From: Ulvibacterium sp965248315
GTDB lineage: Bacteria; Bacteroidota; Bacteroidia; Flavobacteriales; Flavobacteriaceae
Length of the DNA stretch: 64,000 nt
Reading direction: 5' to 3'
Assembly (NCBI RefSeq): GCF_965248315.1
Contig: NZ_CBDFIX010000002.1
Coordinates: 2,666,001-2,730,000, forward strand
Below, piece by piece: positions 11,501 through 19,595 of this stretch (positions are counted from its first letter, which is position 1; each line of letters starts with the position of its first letter). A program made the translations under genes and the position numbers. The notes beneath the pieces are model-generated. The model saw only the letters and a list, made by a program, of their open reading frames with translations, was not told where the DNA came from and searched no databases.

Positions 11501-14500
11501 AAGATATCCGAGATGGCTCCAAAAGAACTTATGATCTCTTTCGCTATATCGGCAATGTTCTGGGTGCCCGCATCACGGTTAAGCCCGTATACGTAGCCGT
11601 TTAAATGTCTTCTTCCAAAATACCAACTGGCCAAGGATATTGGGTTTACCTTTGGTTTGGCCAAACCAAAGAGCACGCCCTCCATATCCCAAAACTTCAT
11701 GGGGATGGCCGCATACACAGGTTGGTTATTCCCTCCGCCGAAAATGGTTATCTCCCTATCATTGCCACTCTCATCAATTTCAAAATAGCCGGTTACATAA
11801 TCATAGTCCTTACTAGATGTGGAGATGGCACCCCTTTTGGTCATGTTCACCAAAAATCTAAAATAGATGGGCTTTTCCAATTGATTTTTTAAGTACTTCG
11901 CTTTAAACTCCTCCTGTGTAATCAGGGCTTGTTCATCGGGCAATTTTATGTAGAGGTACCTGGCTTCATCGGAAAAAGAACCATCGTCATTTCTTTGCAA
12001 GGATAGCCCAGTATATAATTTGTTATTTTGTTCCCCTTCTGGATCTGCTGATGAACTAGCCTTTCCCGCACCGACAACTTTGAACATTTGCATGGCATTG
12101 CGATTTTGAACGTACTGATAATCATCGGTTTCATAGGTCAATTCAATTTTACCCCCGGAAGGCAAATCGATCGAAGAAAGAGACCAGGCGGAGGCATACC
12201 TGTCTTGCTGTGCACGGTCTTCCTGTTGAACAAAGGGAAACTCGGGCGCCGTAATGGGATCCTGGGTTCCACAGCCTGCATCCGTATTGGGTTTGTAGTT
12301 TCCCCAAATATCATAGGACTTCAAATTGTATGGGGGATTAAACGTATCGTAGTTGAACGTATATGGGGTAAATTTTCCCATATCCGAACCCCTATAGGTA
12401 AAGTATGCTTTTTTCAAGGTCAATTTACCTAGGTTGTTAGAGGTATCGACTTCAAAATCCCTGTGATTGGGAATCCCGGGACAAAGGGAATAGTCGTATA
12501 TAAAATGGGCAGTTTTGATTGGTGTAATGAATTTATCATTCCCTGGATCATCATCGAGTATTAGGGCAGCCTCCGCTTCTGGTTTCGAATAGAGCCGTAT
12601 CCGTTCAATTTTGTATTGCTCCTGCCCTAATTGTCCATTCGAGGGTAGCCCTCCATCGCCATTTGCGGTACCTAACCCATCGTCGCGCGGGGTTAAATCA
12701 AAAAGAGCGACATGAGTCTTGGTGATGATTCTATCAATGTACTTGATTTCTTTTCTTCCGTAGATATAATTTGCCTTCTGATCGTTAGGATGGGTATTGA
12801 GACCGGCATCATACGCTGCCTCCATAGGTCTCTCACCATAGGGAATTCGCCAATTGTAAAGTAGCTCCTGCTGAGTCTCTTCCTCTCCATTCTCCTTTCT
12901 AAGTTTGTTGAAGAGTTCTGTCTGGGTGTTGTATTCAAACAAGGTATACGCTCCTAAATCGTCATCGGTCGGACCATTTCCGGTAATATCCTCGTAGTCC
13001 GATGAAAGCACAGACGAAAGGAGATACGTATGTGCATATTCAGGTGTCTTGATATTGCTGAAAAACTCATCTATGCCTGAGCGGTTTGATCTGGAATTTT
13101 CACCGGTATCATACCGAACAATTCCCGTAGCACAGTTTCCAAAATTTTTGGTGGCAAAAGTAACCTCCTGCTTTTCCAGGTTATAAGCGGTTTCCCCAAA
13201 CACATACGTGGCCCCATCCCCTTTTAAAATCTGTATTTCCGCGGTATGGTGATCTTTGGCATTTTTATTTACCCGATTATGGCCTGGGTATAGGTTTCTT
13301 ATTTCGGAGACCGTGAATTTTTGAACGTTCTGGTTGCGTACTTCCCTAAATTGTCTTTTAAACTTTTTTGAAATAGGAAGAAGTGCACTTTGATCGGGGT
13401 TGTCCGAGTCTACTTCAGTGGGATAAAAAGGCACCCCGTTATCTTGATATCTCTTTACTCGAAACTGATTTTCCGCCTGTTTGTCGAAACTCTTTTTTAG
13501 AAATTCGTTCAAGGCATTTTTAGGTCCGGGAATTTCCAGGGCTATCGGGCTGTAGCCCCCTAAGTCATTGAATAGTTGATAATCCCTATCCACCCGGGGT
13601 TCCCCAATATATTTAAAGTATACAGGTTCATAGTCCGGGCTTTCACCATTGGGTCCGGTACTGGTGTTTCGTATATCTTCTCTGGTTTGTTTAAAGTTGG
13701 CCAGTGCTGTCGTATTCCATATACCAGTTCTGCTATAGGTTGGGGCGGCGGTTAAATTTACACCGACGTGAACGGACGAAGTGGTCTCGACTTCTACCCC
13801 CAACTGGAAACTATCGCTCTCATCCTCGACCAATTCATCATTTATCTGTCCTACTTGACTTCGAAAAGGACGAAACATTCCTGCGATTCCTTGTCCATTG
13901 ACGGAATATAAATCATACGTATAATTAGCCGTGGGCAATACTAATGTACTTTTACTGATTGCCGCATCTTTTTCACGGTTGTAATCCAGGATATCAGCGG
14001 CGGTCGCGTGGCCGGTGAATTCATAGCCATACGCTTTTTCGTTTCTTTCTGGATTCTTGATCTGTTGTACCGTACCCATTGCCGAAATCTCCGCTTCTGC
14101 GTCAAAACCCCAAACAGAGGGCCCAACAGAAAGGGATGCCGTACCACTAATAGTTCTCAGAGCTGTTCTTTTTCTTGGGGTTATCGTCGTATTTTCAAAG
14201 GACACCAAACCTGTTCCACCAAGGTCAAATCTTGAATTCACATCTTCTGAACCGGAATTACTACCTCCTCCGGCAACGGGACGTTCCCCAACCTTGAATT
14301 CTTTGGCAAGGGAGGCATTTAGACTAAAACTGGTCAAGCCGCGATTGGAATTATAGGAAATACCGGCATTTAAATTCCCGTCTATTCCTTTATAAATATT
14401 ATCAAGTGTTTTGCTCCCACCGATACTAGGTGAAACGGATACGCCTTCCGTAGCGGAAGTTTGTACATTTATACCTACGGAGACATTATCCGAAAGACCA

Positions 14501-15045
14501 AAGGAAAGCCCCAAGGAGGGTGAAAAGGAAAGCCCCGTGTAGTTGTTATACTGAAGGTTGACCCCAATGGATGCAGGGATTAGGCTTTTGATATTATCCG
14601 GTGTTTCAAATCCAAATACCTGGGGATCAACGGCAGCTTCAACCCCTACGGTTACATTGTCCTTTAGATTCTCTTCGTATTTCATTTCGTCTCCCTTGAA
14701 ATCGTCAGGGATACCCCGTACCTGTCGGTTTATCTGCCCTACGTTTAAATTCCAACCAAGCCCCACCCATGAGGCCTCTTGATCCATGGTAACACCGGAG
14801 TCATAGGCCAAATTCAAGGGATATCCGCCTACGTCCATAATAGGAATGTTATAATTGAAATTCCCTGAGGCCAGATTCACCATATCCGAGGTACCGATCG
14901 GGGTAAACGAATTGAACTCGGGTTGTGAAGGGCCACTCGTCAACGCCCATAGGTTTGATGCTTGGGTCATTTGAAGGATCAATTGTATGGCCAGATAACT
15001 GGCTATGCCCTTGGAAAACTTGCTGGTTCTAATTTTTTGTATCAT
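8536..15045 (-). CDS. Giant RHS-type exoprotein with thrombospondin type 3 repeats (2169 aa)
   Basis: A complete 2169-residue protein. The N-terminus has a hydrophobic export-like segment (about 11-35) followed by the block typical of Bacteroidota RHS/SpvB-like exoproteins (GNFNYNIPIMDVGGYPL, WVGLGWNLNVGQINRQVRG, about 63-110). The middle is a long beta-rich region. Near residues 1845-1885 is the family block SPFGVELENRDAL ... LPTAVASN. At about 1950-1992 acidic thrombospondin type 3 calcium motifs follow (DNDADNDGVYD, DYDGDGVGD). I see no classic toxin tip and no obvious type IX sorting domain at the end (QTPRK). The gene starts 12 bp after a lipoprotein gene, which suggests co-transcription. 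Function is unknown; a cell-surface or secreted structural role is inferred. Confidence 0.88.
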   Translation of the reverse strand: MIQKIRTSKFSKGIASYLAIQLILQMTQASNLWALTSGPSQPEFNSFTPIGTSDMVNLASGNFNYNIPIMDVGGYPLNLAYDSGVTMDQEASWVGLGWNLNVGQINRQVRGIPDDFKGDEMKYEENLKDNVTVGVEAAVDPQVFGFETPDNIKSLIPASIGVNLQYNNYTGLSFSPSLGLSFGLSDNVSVGINVQTSATEGVSVSPSIGGSKTLDNIYKGIDGNLNAGISYNSNRGLTSFSLNASLAKEFKVGERPVAGGGSNSGSEDVNSRFDLGGTGLVSFENTTITPRKRTALRTISGTASLSVGPSVWGFDAEAEISAMGTVQQIKNPERNEKAYGYEFTGHATAADILDYNREKDAAISKSTLVLPTANYTYDLYSVNGQGIAGMFRPFRSQVGQINDELVEDESDSFQLGVEVETTSSVHVGVNLTAAPTYSRTGIWNTTALANFKQTREDIRNTSTGPNGESPDYEPVYFKYIGEPRVDRDYQLFNDLGGYSPIALEIPGPKNALNEFLKKSFDKQAENQFRVKRYQDNGVPFYPTEVDSDNPDQSALLPISKKFKRQFREVRNQNVQKFTVSEIRNLYPGHNRVNKNAKDHHTAEIQILKGDGATYVFGETAYNLEKQEVTFATKNFGNCATGIVRYDTGENSRSNRSGIDEFFSNIKTPEYAHTYLLSSVLSSDYEDITGNGPTDDDLGAYTLFEYNTQTELFNKLRKENGEEETQQELLYNWRIPYGERPMEAAYDAGLNTHPNDQKANYIYGRKEIKYIDRIITKTHVALFDLTPRDDGLGTANGDGGLPSNGQLGQEQYKIERIRLYSKPEAEAALILDDDPGNDKFITPIKTAHFIYDYSLCPGIPNHRDFEVDTSNNLGKLTLKKAYFTYRGSDMGKFTPYTFNYDTFNPPYNLKSYDIWGNYKPNTDAGCGTQDPITAPEFPFVQQEDRAQQDRYASAWSLSSIDLPSGGKIELTYETDDYQYVQNRNAMQMFKVVGAGKASSSADPEGEQNNKLYTGLSLQRNDDGSFSDEARYLYIKLPDEQALITQEEFKAKYLKNQLEKPIYFRFLVNMTKRGAISTSSKDYDYVTGYFEIDESGNDREITIFGGGNNQPVYAAIPMKFWDMEGVLFGLAKPKVNPISLASWYFGRRHLNGYVYGLNRDAGTQNIADIAKEIISSFGAISDIFKGPNAKLRQLNYLNGQKFIPEKSWIRLSTPKEYKMGGGSRVRKLVMKDQWHRMVGAPEGDERYDKEYGQTYEYTLKDGSSSGVATYEPNMSKENPFVEPFYNTDKGDRLVAPKEVSYIEKPFGEQFFPSATVTYSRVTVQNLERDQEDIHRHATGKVVTEHYTSKDFPTQVDHTVLDSPNNYATNQGEFLRNLVKGLLGAPVNIKSEYALSQGFVVHTNDMNGKVRMQKVFGEPDKNEPETDSENEKLLISSLEYEYSVDEKNKSRLDNKLPTIDRKGEVTTNLHIGVDYDVVTDFRESYSRAETNGVKLNVVTLFIGPFPVVVPTAPPSLSKIENVAHSAITTKVIHTTAQLRKKIATDLGSQVSTINEAWDAETGQVLLTRTVNEFNDAYYNFNFPAYWAYPGMGQASKNSGFTGTLQKNGEAFTLVGGNVQDYLHPGDELLVSNDESEPMRLWVIGFSGNNVRLMDRESTSRDNLTIPETVEFKVVRSGYRNQHMANMASVTLMKNPIKNGDSYTDFLNTTLILQATTNGDDNLRIVNASAVEYDDLWNCQCEGPFSVLPKSVTSSEELAAIPLESLGFNPFLYNVKGEWRAKRSFAYLTERTEASNAISDKINTRKEGYFKEFEPFYSLNGDTWERTVTEQHIEEEQKWTFASEVTQYSPFGVELENRDALNRHSSAQYGYAYTLPTAVASNSKYQDMGVDNFEDYDYNMINTLNGHFNFQETLDDNQGDNAFISDARSHTGRNSLVLRKGDEVYLERQLLGEPPMDNDADNDGVYDTFDNCRFTPNPLPQLDYDGDGVGDACDDDFYPVLTDAVITQNDHTGFDYQPADEPGNRLEYCQGVQSRFIVRGKPHAVVPYRIEIKRDYQAGERSINWAVLVDREIVMDINSPREYVGEITLDASGTKLVAFDVGGRNKTRKNGQSAYTIAAEFKLINRVTGNPLGNGPYPNIYIDVKVDSHKCQNTKNEGVFTDYNNYVPQTPRK

Positions 15046-15057
15046 TCTATAGCAGGG

Positions 15058-15654
15058 TTATAACTTCAATGGGGTTTCTTTAAACTTAAATTTTATGATT
15101 CCGTTCCCGAAAAGCCCGTCTTGATAGACCAGTTGCAATTGCTCGTTCTCAGGAATATTTCCAAAATGCAGTAGCAATCTTTTAAAGGGCGCTAGTTTAA
15201 AATTTCGCTCAAATGTGACCCCGGAACAATTGATCGAGTCTCCTGACCGGGTAACGGCCATGAAATCCTTTTCTATGGAAAAGGCCATATACTTTACCGC
15301 GGATTCATAATCCAAATTGGAATACTGGGATTTAAAAAGATCATCCTTTGATTCATGACGAAATTCCATTTCTATTACCCGTTGGGTTTTATGGGCCTGA
15401 TACATGGAATCGATTCTGTAAGGATCCTCCGGGCCTTCATTTTTAACCATGTAATATTGAATAGGAACCAAAGTGGCCGTATAGGAGATATTGGAAAAAC
15501 TCTGGGAAATGGACATGGATTTCCATCCGGCACGTTCCAAATTGAAGAATTTGTACGATTCATAGGTTTTGCCCAAGTCTGTATCTGTCTTACAACCATT
15601 GGAAATAAGCACTACTAGAATAATCAGAAGTATAGTCGGGGAACTCTTCATCAA
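15058..15654 (-). CDS. Putative lipoprotein of unknown function (198 aa)
   Basis: The N-terminus MMKSSPTILLIILVVLISNGC fits a lipoprotein signal, with the lipidated Cys at residue 21. The mature part is mostly beta-like and carries no motif I recognise. It lies 32 bp after the tail-fibre-like gene and 12 bp before the RHS-type giant, so it probably serves that exoprotein, for example as a membrane-anchored partner. That role is inferred from position only. Confidence 0.75.
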   Translation of the reverse strand: MMKSSPTILLIILVVLISNGCKTDTDLGKTYESYKFFNLERAGWKSMSISQSFSNISYTATLVPIQYYMVKNEGPEDPYRIDSMYQAHKTQRVIEMEFRHESKDDLFKSQYSNLDYESAVKYMAFSIEKDFMAVTRSGDSINCSGVTFERNFKLAPFKRLLLHFGNIPENEQLQLVYQDGLFGNGIIKFKFKETPLKL

Positions 15655-15686
15655 AGTGTTTTTAACTTTATTTAGTATGTTAAAAA

Positions 15687-16631
15687 CTATTCTTGGTATA
15701 GAATCGATTCCATCTTTTTCAACCGTTTATGGAGTTCCCGGTTCGTCTTTCCCTGCAATTCCAAAGTCTGGTTTAGCTCAATAACGTAGAGGGTGAGTTC
15801 TTCAATTTTCTCAAGAAGTTTCATTTCCATATTTCCCAGTTCCACGCCGTGCCTTTCCATATCTTCCGCCGAAGGTATATTGGGCAGGTGTCCATTTTCC
15901 CTAATGAAATTCTCGACTTCGCGTAGGGTGTTCAGTCTATATTCTTTATGAAAGACGTAGTCCGGTGCGGGAACGGAGAGATCTACTTTCACTTCTTCGG
16001 CATGTATTCTTCCTTTAATGGTAAGCGGAGCATCCGGAGTACTGGTCCCAACACCGACATTCCCAGAATTAAAGTGGATATCATTGCCGTTTACGATCCA
16101 TGCGGTGGGTTGTGAAGTTGGCTCGACTCCGTTTTCAAATAACCTAATATTGCGATAGAAGCTTTGTTGCGTATCGGGATCGTTATCCTTATTCGCCACG
16201 AAAACCAAGTAGGTAAAATCACCGGTAAAAAAATCCCCGACTGGAATCCGAAAGGAAACCCAATCCGTACCCGTATAATTTTGAAAATCAGATAACCCCC
16301 AATTCTGGCTACCTGCTACTTGAAACATACGGGTCCGGTCAAAATTCCCTATAGCATTGTCATTGTCAAACAAAATACCGTGTATTTCGCCTAGTCCAAC
16401 GATTCTAACATCAAATTCCAGAATGGTATTCTCGGTCACGCTGTAGTTTAGCTCCGTCTTTTTCCAGGCGTCCCCGTCGATCTTGATCGTGTTGCCATTA
16501 TCCTGAATCTCAAAAGACCCGGCATCCTGTGCATGGGAAATAACCGTTACCGGTGTTCCATTGATCAACAAATCATCTTGTCCGAATGAAATGCCGGTGA
16601 CAAGAAAAAATAATACAAGTAGTGTTCTCAT
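15687..16631 (-). CDS. Tail-fibre-like exported protein with C-terminal coiled coil (314 aa)
   Basis: A signal peptide (1-17, ending ISFGQ) is followed by a jelly-roll or carbohydrate-binding-like domain (about 20-165). Next come the short repeats usual in Bacteroidota tail-fibre-like proteins (GNVGVGTSTPDAPLTIKG, about 192-209) and a C-terminal segment (HLPNIPSAEDMERHGVELG) that matches the end of peptidase S74 / endosialidase-chaperone-like proteins. A leucine-rich coiled coil (about 270-312) closes the protein, so it probably trimerises. It lies upstream of the lipoprotein and both giants. A surface fibre role is inferred. Confidence 0.82.
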   Translation of the reverse strand: MRTLLVLFFLVTGISFGQDDLLINGTPVTVISHAQDAGSFEIQDNGNTIKIDGDAWKKTELNYSVTENTILEFDVRIVGLGEIHGILFDNDNAIGNFDRTRMFQVAGSQNWGLSDFQNYTGTDWVSFRIPVGDFFTGDFTYLVFVANKDNDPDTQQSFYRNIRLFENGVEPTSQPTAWIVNGNDIHFNSGNVGVGTSTPDAPLTIKGRIHAEEVKVDLSVPAPDYVFHKEYRLNTLREVENFIRENGHLPNIPSAEDMERHGVELGNMEMKLLEKIEELTLYVIELNQTLELQGKTNRELHKRLKKMESILYQE

Positions 16632-17051
16632 AATTAGGTGTTCAGGTTATTTAGTTTATAGGTTTTCAAAGTATCGGTTGCACATCATTTTTTATGCTTT
16701 TTTTAGGTGTTTCCAAAAGGTCGTGTTCTTTTTTCGTTGTAAAATATAGTGGGCGGGTTCTTCCATTTTTTCAAGCAACCCTGCAACTTATTGAGATTAT
16801 ATTCCGAATTTTTTGGAATTACATCCAAGTCGACCGGAAAGTTGGTATTATTTAAAATTCTGGAAACTTCCCCTAAATTGGGGATGCTGTTCCGGGTATT
16901 TTCAATACAATAGGAGATTGTACGGAAAAGTACGTGTGAAGTCTGTATTTTTGGCATAGTCGGGGGAACTAAAAATTAAAAAATTAAGAGTATTACAATT
17001 ATATGATGCGTATAAAAATTTGATTAAATTGTTATCATTGTTTTGTACGTC
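16632..17051. other. 420-bp gap between the fibre gene and the OmpH-like gene
   Basis: No recognisable gene or RNA lies here. The stretch is AT-rich and may carry the promoter of the fibre/RHS/LRR gene group: reading the minus strand, GATACTTTG about 45 bp before the fibre start resembles a TAnnTTTG -7 box with one base missing. It also holds an 84-codon frame listed separately at low confidence. Confidence 0.4.
16703..16957 (-). CDS. Possible small protein of unknown function (84 aa)
   Basis: An ATG-started frame of 84 codons lies alone in a 420-bp gap, in the same direction as its neighbours. The product is polar and basic with two cysteines; it has no signal peptide, membrane segment or motif I recognise. 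There is no clear ribosome binding site. It may be a chance frame. Confidence 0.25.
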   Translation of the reverse strand: MPKIQTSHVLFRTISYCIENTRNSIPNLGEVSRILNNTNFPVDLDVIPKNSEYNLNKLQGCLKKWKNPPTIFYNEKRTRPFGNT

Positions 17052-17588
17052 CTACTGCTCTCCTTCATAGCGGCTATTGGAATAGTTCAATACCTGATCC
17101 GTGATATCTTTTTCTTTTTGGGCATACATCACATTACCGTTACCCTGAGTACCCAATACTATTTTATAGTCATTTGCCGTGCTATATTCGTCTACATAGG
17201 TGTTTAAGCGGTTCCATACGGTCTGACTTATCTCATTGGAAAAGCGTTTGTTCATAGCATTCAATACTTGATCTTCGTTTCTCAATTGTGTGCCTAATGC
17301 TTCTAGTTTATCCGTTTGGTCGTTATCCCGGAAAATATCATAGATTATATATAGACTATCCAATTTTTTTTTCTGTTTCTTTATTTTATCGCCATTGATT
17401 TTGTTCAGGTCCTTTGTCATATTAAAACCGTTGAACAGTCTTATATTATCTATATATACTATTTCTCTTTTTTCGTGGGAAAACTTGACCCATATAAAGG
17501 CCACTAGAGCAAGAAGGATTACCGTATTGCAAATAGTAATACTAAAAATAAATCTATAGTTCACTACTATGGGGAGTTGGGGAAACAT
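17052..17588 (-). CDS. OmpH/Skp-like protein with N-terminal membrane anchor (178 aa)
   Basis: One membrane helix (about 12-34) is followed by a charged, probably coiled-coil stretch (about 60-120). The C-terminal block DYKIVLGTQGNGNVMYAQ ... DITDQVLNYSNSRYEG is characteristic of OmpH/Skp-family periplasmic chaperones, but the anchor replaces the usual cleaved signal. It follows the GspC-like gene after a 59-bp gap that contains a perfect 30-bp palindrome. A TATATTTG box ends one base before the ATG, so a GTG start at codon 9 (VNYRFIF) is an alternative. It may help assembly or export of the neighbouring exoproteins (inference). Confidence 0.75.
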   Translation of the reverse strand: MFPQLPIVVNYRFIFSITICNTVILLALVAFIWVKFSHEKREIVYIDNIRLFNGFNMTKDLNKINGDKIKKQKKKLDSLYIIYDIFRDNDQTDKLEALGTQLRNEDQVLNAMNKRFSNEISQTVWNRLNTYVDEYSTANDYKIVLGTQGNGNVMYAQKEKDITDQVLNYSNSRYEGEQ

Positions 17589-17600
17589 TCAAATATATCG

Positions 17601-17630
17601 GATATTTTTCTTTTATAAAAGAAAAATATC
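17601..17630. repeat. Perfect 30-bp AT-rich palindrome
   Basis: The left arm gatatttttctttta is the exact reverse complement of the right arm. It lies 18 bp past the stop of the GspC-like gene and 12 bp before the OmpH-like start. It could act as a terminator or mRNA-processing hairpin, or as an operator. The arms are AT-rich with no loop, so a cruciform or protein-binding site is as likely as a classic terminator. Confidence 0.7.
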
Positions 17631-17647
17631 GATTATTTACTAATAGT

Positions 17648-18124
17648 TCAATTCTTCTTAAAATGTCGTTCTTCTTTTCCGTTCAAGATGATCATTACAT
17701 CGTTGGCAATTTTCTTTATCCTAAGGCCGTTTACTTCCGTGTTTGTATTTACACGATACAATTTCCCGTCTATCCGTACCAACCCCAACCGGCTCTTGTT
17801 ATTACTGGATTTTACAAATCCCAAATACTCTATTTTGGGCCATAGAACAGGTTTTGAAATCGTTCTGGGCCTTTTTTTCAGCTTTTTTTTTACAGGCGTT
17901 TTTGTTTTGGTAACTGTTTTTCCCAGAAAGGGATCCCGTTCGGGAAAACTTAGGGCTACCGTATCTTTTTTTCTAATTTTTGCAACTTGAAGTTTTGTGG
18001 GAACTTCCGCAATGAATGGAATTTCGGTCTTTGTAAAATATGGAGCGATAAACCTGTATAGTACAATACCCCAGATGCAGGAAACTGCAATAATCAATAG
18101 CGTGTTTAGTTTCTTTTTGTCCAT
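17648..18124 (-). CDS. GspC/PilP-like inner-membrane linker protein (158 aa)
   Basis: A short cytoplasmic N-terminus and one membrane helix (about 7-28) lead to a basic linker (TKTKTPVKKKLKKRPRT). A small beta domain follows (about 95-155: WPKIEYLGFVKSS, GLVRIDGKLYRV, VNGLRIKKIANDVMIIL), which fits the HR/PilP fold that ties the inner-membrane platform to the secretin. The motif FPERDPFLGK resembles the ..DPF.. motif of PilP. It starts directly after the stop of the FN3 lipoprotein gene. The family call rests on pattern and context, as this class is poorly conserved. Confidence 0.7.
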   Translation of the reverse strand: MDKKKLNTLLIIAVSCIWGIVLYRFIAPYFTKTEIPFIAEVPTKLQVAKIRKKDTVALSFPERDPFLGKTVTKTKTPVKKKLKKRPRTISKPVLWPKIEYLGFVKSSNNKSRLGLVRIDGKLYRVNTNTEVNGLRIKKIANDVMIILNGKEERHFKKN

Positions 18125-19084
18125 CTAATTCACAATGAAGGAGCCTGTTGCACTATTTTCCCCAGTATTACCTGCGGCATCGGTGCCCCTAACTCTCCAG
18201 TAATAGGTGTCCGCAGAGGAAAAGGTACTTGAAAATTCCCCGTTGCCATTGGTGTCGGTCAACGAAATGGTACTAAAATTCTCATCTGATGAGATTTCTA
18301 TGGTTCCCGTAATTGCGGATTGCACTTCTCCAGTGTCCATAAAACTCCAGGTAAAGCTCACTTCATCGGTAGTGGCGAACATTTGATCTGTGGTTGGCGT
18401 ACTTAAGGTAGGGACCGGAGGGTCTTGGGTGTCCAGGAAAAAGGTTCTACGAAAAAAACGGGTCATACTACTACTATTCATGGCTTTTACCTGCCAAATG
18501 TATTCAGCATCCGCGGTGACTATCCCTTCTCCTATAGTGATGGAAGATTCGACCAGATTTGCATCTTTAAATACCGATGTTTCGCCCGATTCGTTTGCTT
18601 GAAGTATTTCAAATTCATAGGTGTCCGCGGTGCTGATGAGTTGCCACGAAAAGTTCATCGCCGCATTGTTCACATACCTATTATCTTCAGGGGACTCCAA
18701 AGTGATTATCTGATTGGTAAGATCCAAGGAAGCTACCACGGAAAAGGCCGATTCAAAGGTATAGGGTGTAAAGTAGGCAAAGTTTTCTCCGCGAACCCGC
18801 CACCTATACGTTCCCGGTTCTATTTGATAGTTGAACAATGTTCTATTGATCAAGGAATCCAGTATAATAAACTGGCCATTACCGGTCATAACCTGCAGGC
18901 GATAGTCATCGGCACCATCCAAAGCTCTCCACCGTAGTTGTACAACATTTCCCTCAATTGCTGCTCCATCCATCGGGGCAATAATGGAAATAATGTCGTC
19001 AGAAATGTCTTCTTCCAAAATATCGTCGCACTGAAAGCAAAATAAGGCAAGGACAAGGTAAAGCCCTTTATTTGATTTTTTCAT
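18125..19084 (-). CDS. Lipoprotein with three fibronectin III-like domains (319 aa)
   Basis: The N-terminus (MKKSNKGLYLVLALFCFQC) looks like a lipoprotein signal with Cys19 as the lipid site, though the lipobox FQC is not canonical. Three FN3-like domains follow: about 35-120 (LRWRALDGADDYRLQV ... YRWRVRG), 125-215 (FSWQLISTADTYEFEI ... YIWQVKA) and 220-318 (YYWRVRGTDAAGNTG). The gene overlaps the GspM-like gene by 17 bp and abuts the GspC-like gene, so it is embedded in the machine operon. It could anchor or pilot the secretin at the outer membrane, or present cargo. That role is inferred. Confidence 0.75.
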   Translation of the reverse strand: MKKSNKGLYLVLALFCFQCDDILEEDISDDIISIIAPMDGAAIEGNVVQLRWRALDGADDYRLQVMTGNGQFIILDSLINRTLFNYQIEPGTYRWRVRGENFAYFTPYTFESAFSVVASLDLTNQIITLESPEDNRYVNNAAMNFSWQLISTADTYEFEILQANESGETSVFKDANLVESSITIGEGIVTADAEYIWQVKAMNSSSMTRFFRRTFFLDTQDPPVPTLSTPTTDQMFATTDEVSFTWSFMDTGEVQSAITGTIEISSDENFSTISLTDTNGNGEFSSTFSSADTYYWRVRGTDAAGNTGENSATGSFIVN

Positions 19085-19595
19085 AATTCTGAAATATTAG
19101 CTGTTCGAACAATTTTTTTCTTCCGCTCCTGGGTTCTTTTTCCACAAAGAACTTTAGGCTCACTACGCGGGAATAATCGAATTCCTTTTCGTATTGGTAC
19201 GTGGCTTCCAATAAATCCTTGTATCCTCCAGAAAGGATCAACTGATTGGTATAGATGTTAAAATAATCGTTATTGGCTATGTGGATTTCCTCCAATTTTA
19301 CCAGATCTGATTCATTTTCAATCCGATTGAACGTATTCAGGATTTCTTGTTGTACCACATCGGCGTTTGCCGCCTCTTTTCCGATGACCTGATCCAAATA
19401 GGCCACTTCGTTCTTTAAAGCGGCAATTTTTTGTCGGGAGTTGCTTACCTCGGCCAGTTTTAATCGGGAAGACTGCAGGTTGTCATAGGCGTCAATAGTC
19501 AATGAGAAGGATCTCTTGTAGCCGGTAATCGCCAAAACGATCAATAACACGATCAACACGAGAAACTTTTTCTTATACGTGATGTTTTCAAACAT
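19068..19595 (-). CDS. GspM/PilO-like inner-membrane protein (175 aa)
   Basis: One membrane helix near the N-terminus (about 9-25), a coiled-coil segment (about 40-100) and a small C-terminal ferredoxin-like region (about 115-160) give the layout of PilO/GspM. The gene overlaps the PilM/PilN-like gene upstream by 8 bp and the lipoprotein gene downstream by 17 bp. The order L-M in the operon matches gspL-gspM and pilM/N-pilO. Sequence similarity in this family is weak, so the call depends partly on synteny. Confidence 0.7.
   Translation of the reverse strand: MFENITYKKKFLVLIVLLIVLAITGYKRSFSLTIDAYDNLQSSRLKLAEVSNSRQKIAALKNEVAYLDQVIGKEAANADVVQQEILNTFNRIENESDLVKLEEIHIANNDYFNIYTNQLILSGGYKDLLEATYQYEKEFDYSRVVSLKFFVEKEPRSGRKKLFEQLIFQNYEKIK

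Noticed and set aside
8536..15045. RHS-type giant as a polymorphic toxin with its own immunity gene
   Set aside because: No RHS core followed by a variable toxin tip is visible; the protein ends in a beta domain after calcium-binding repeats, and the next gene is a large exoprotein, not a small immunity gene.
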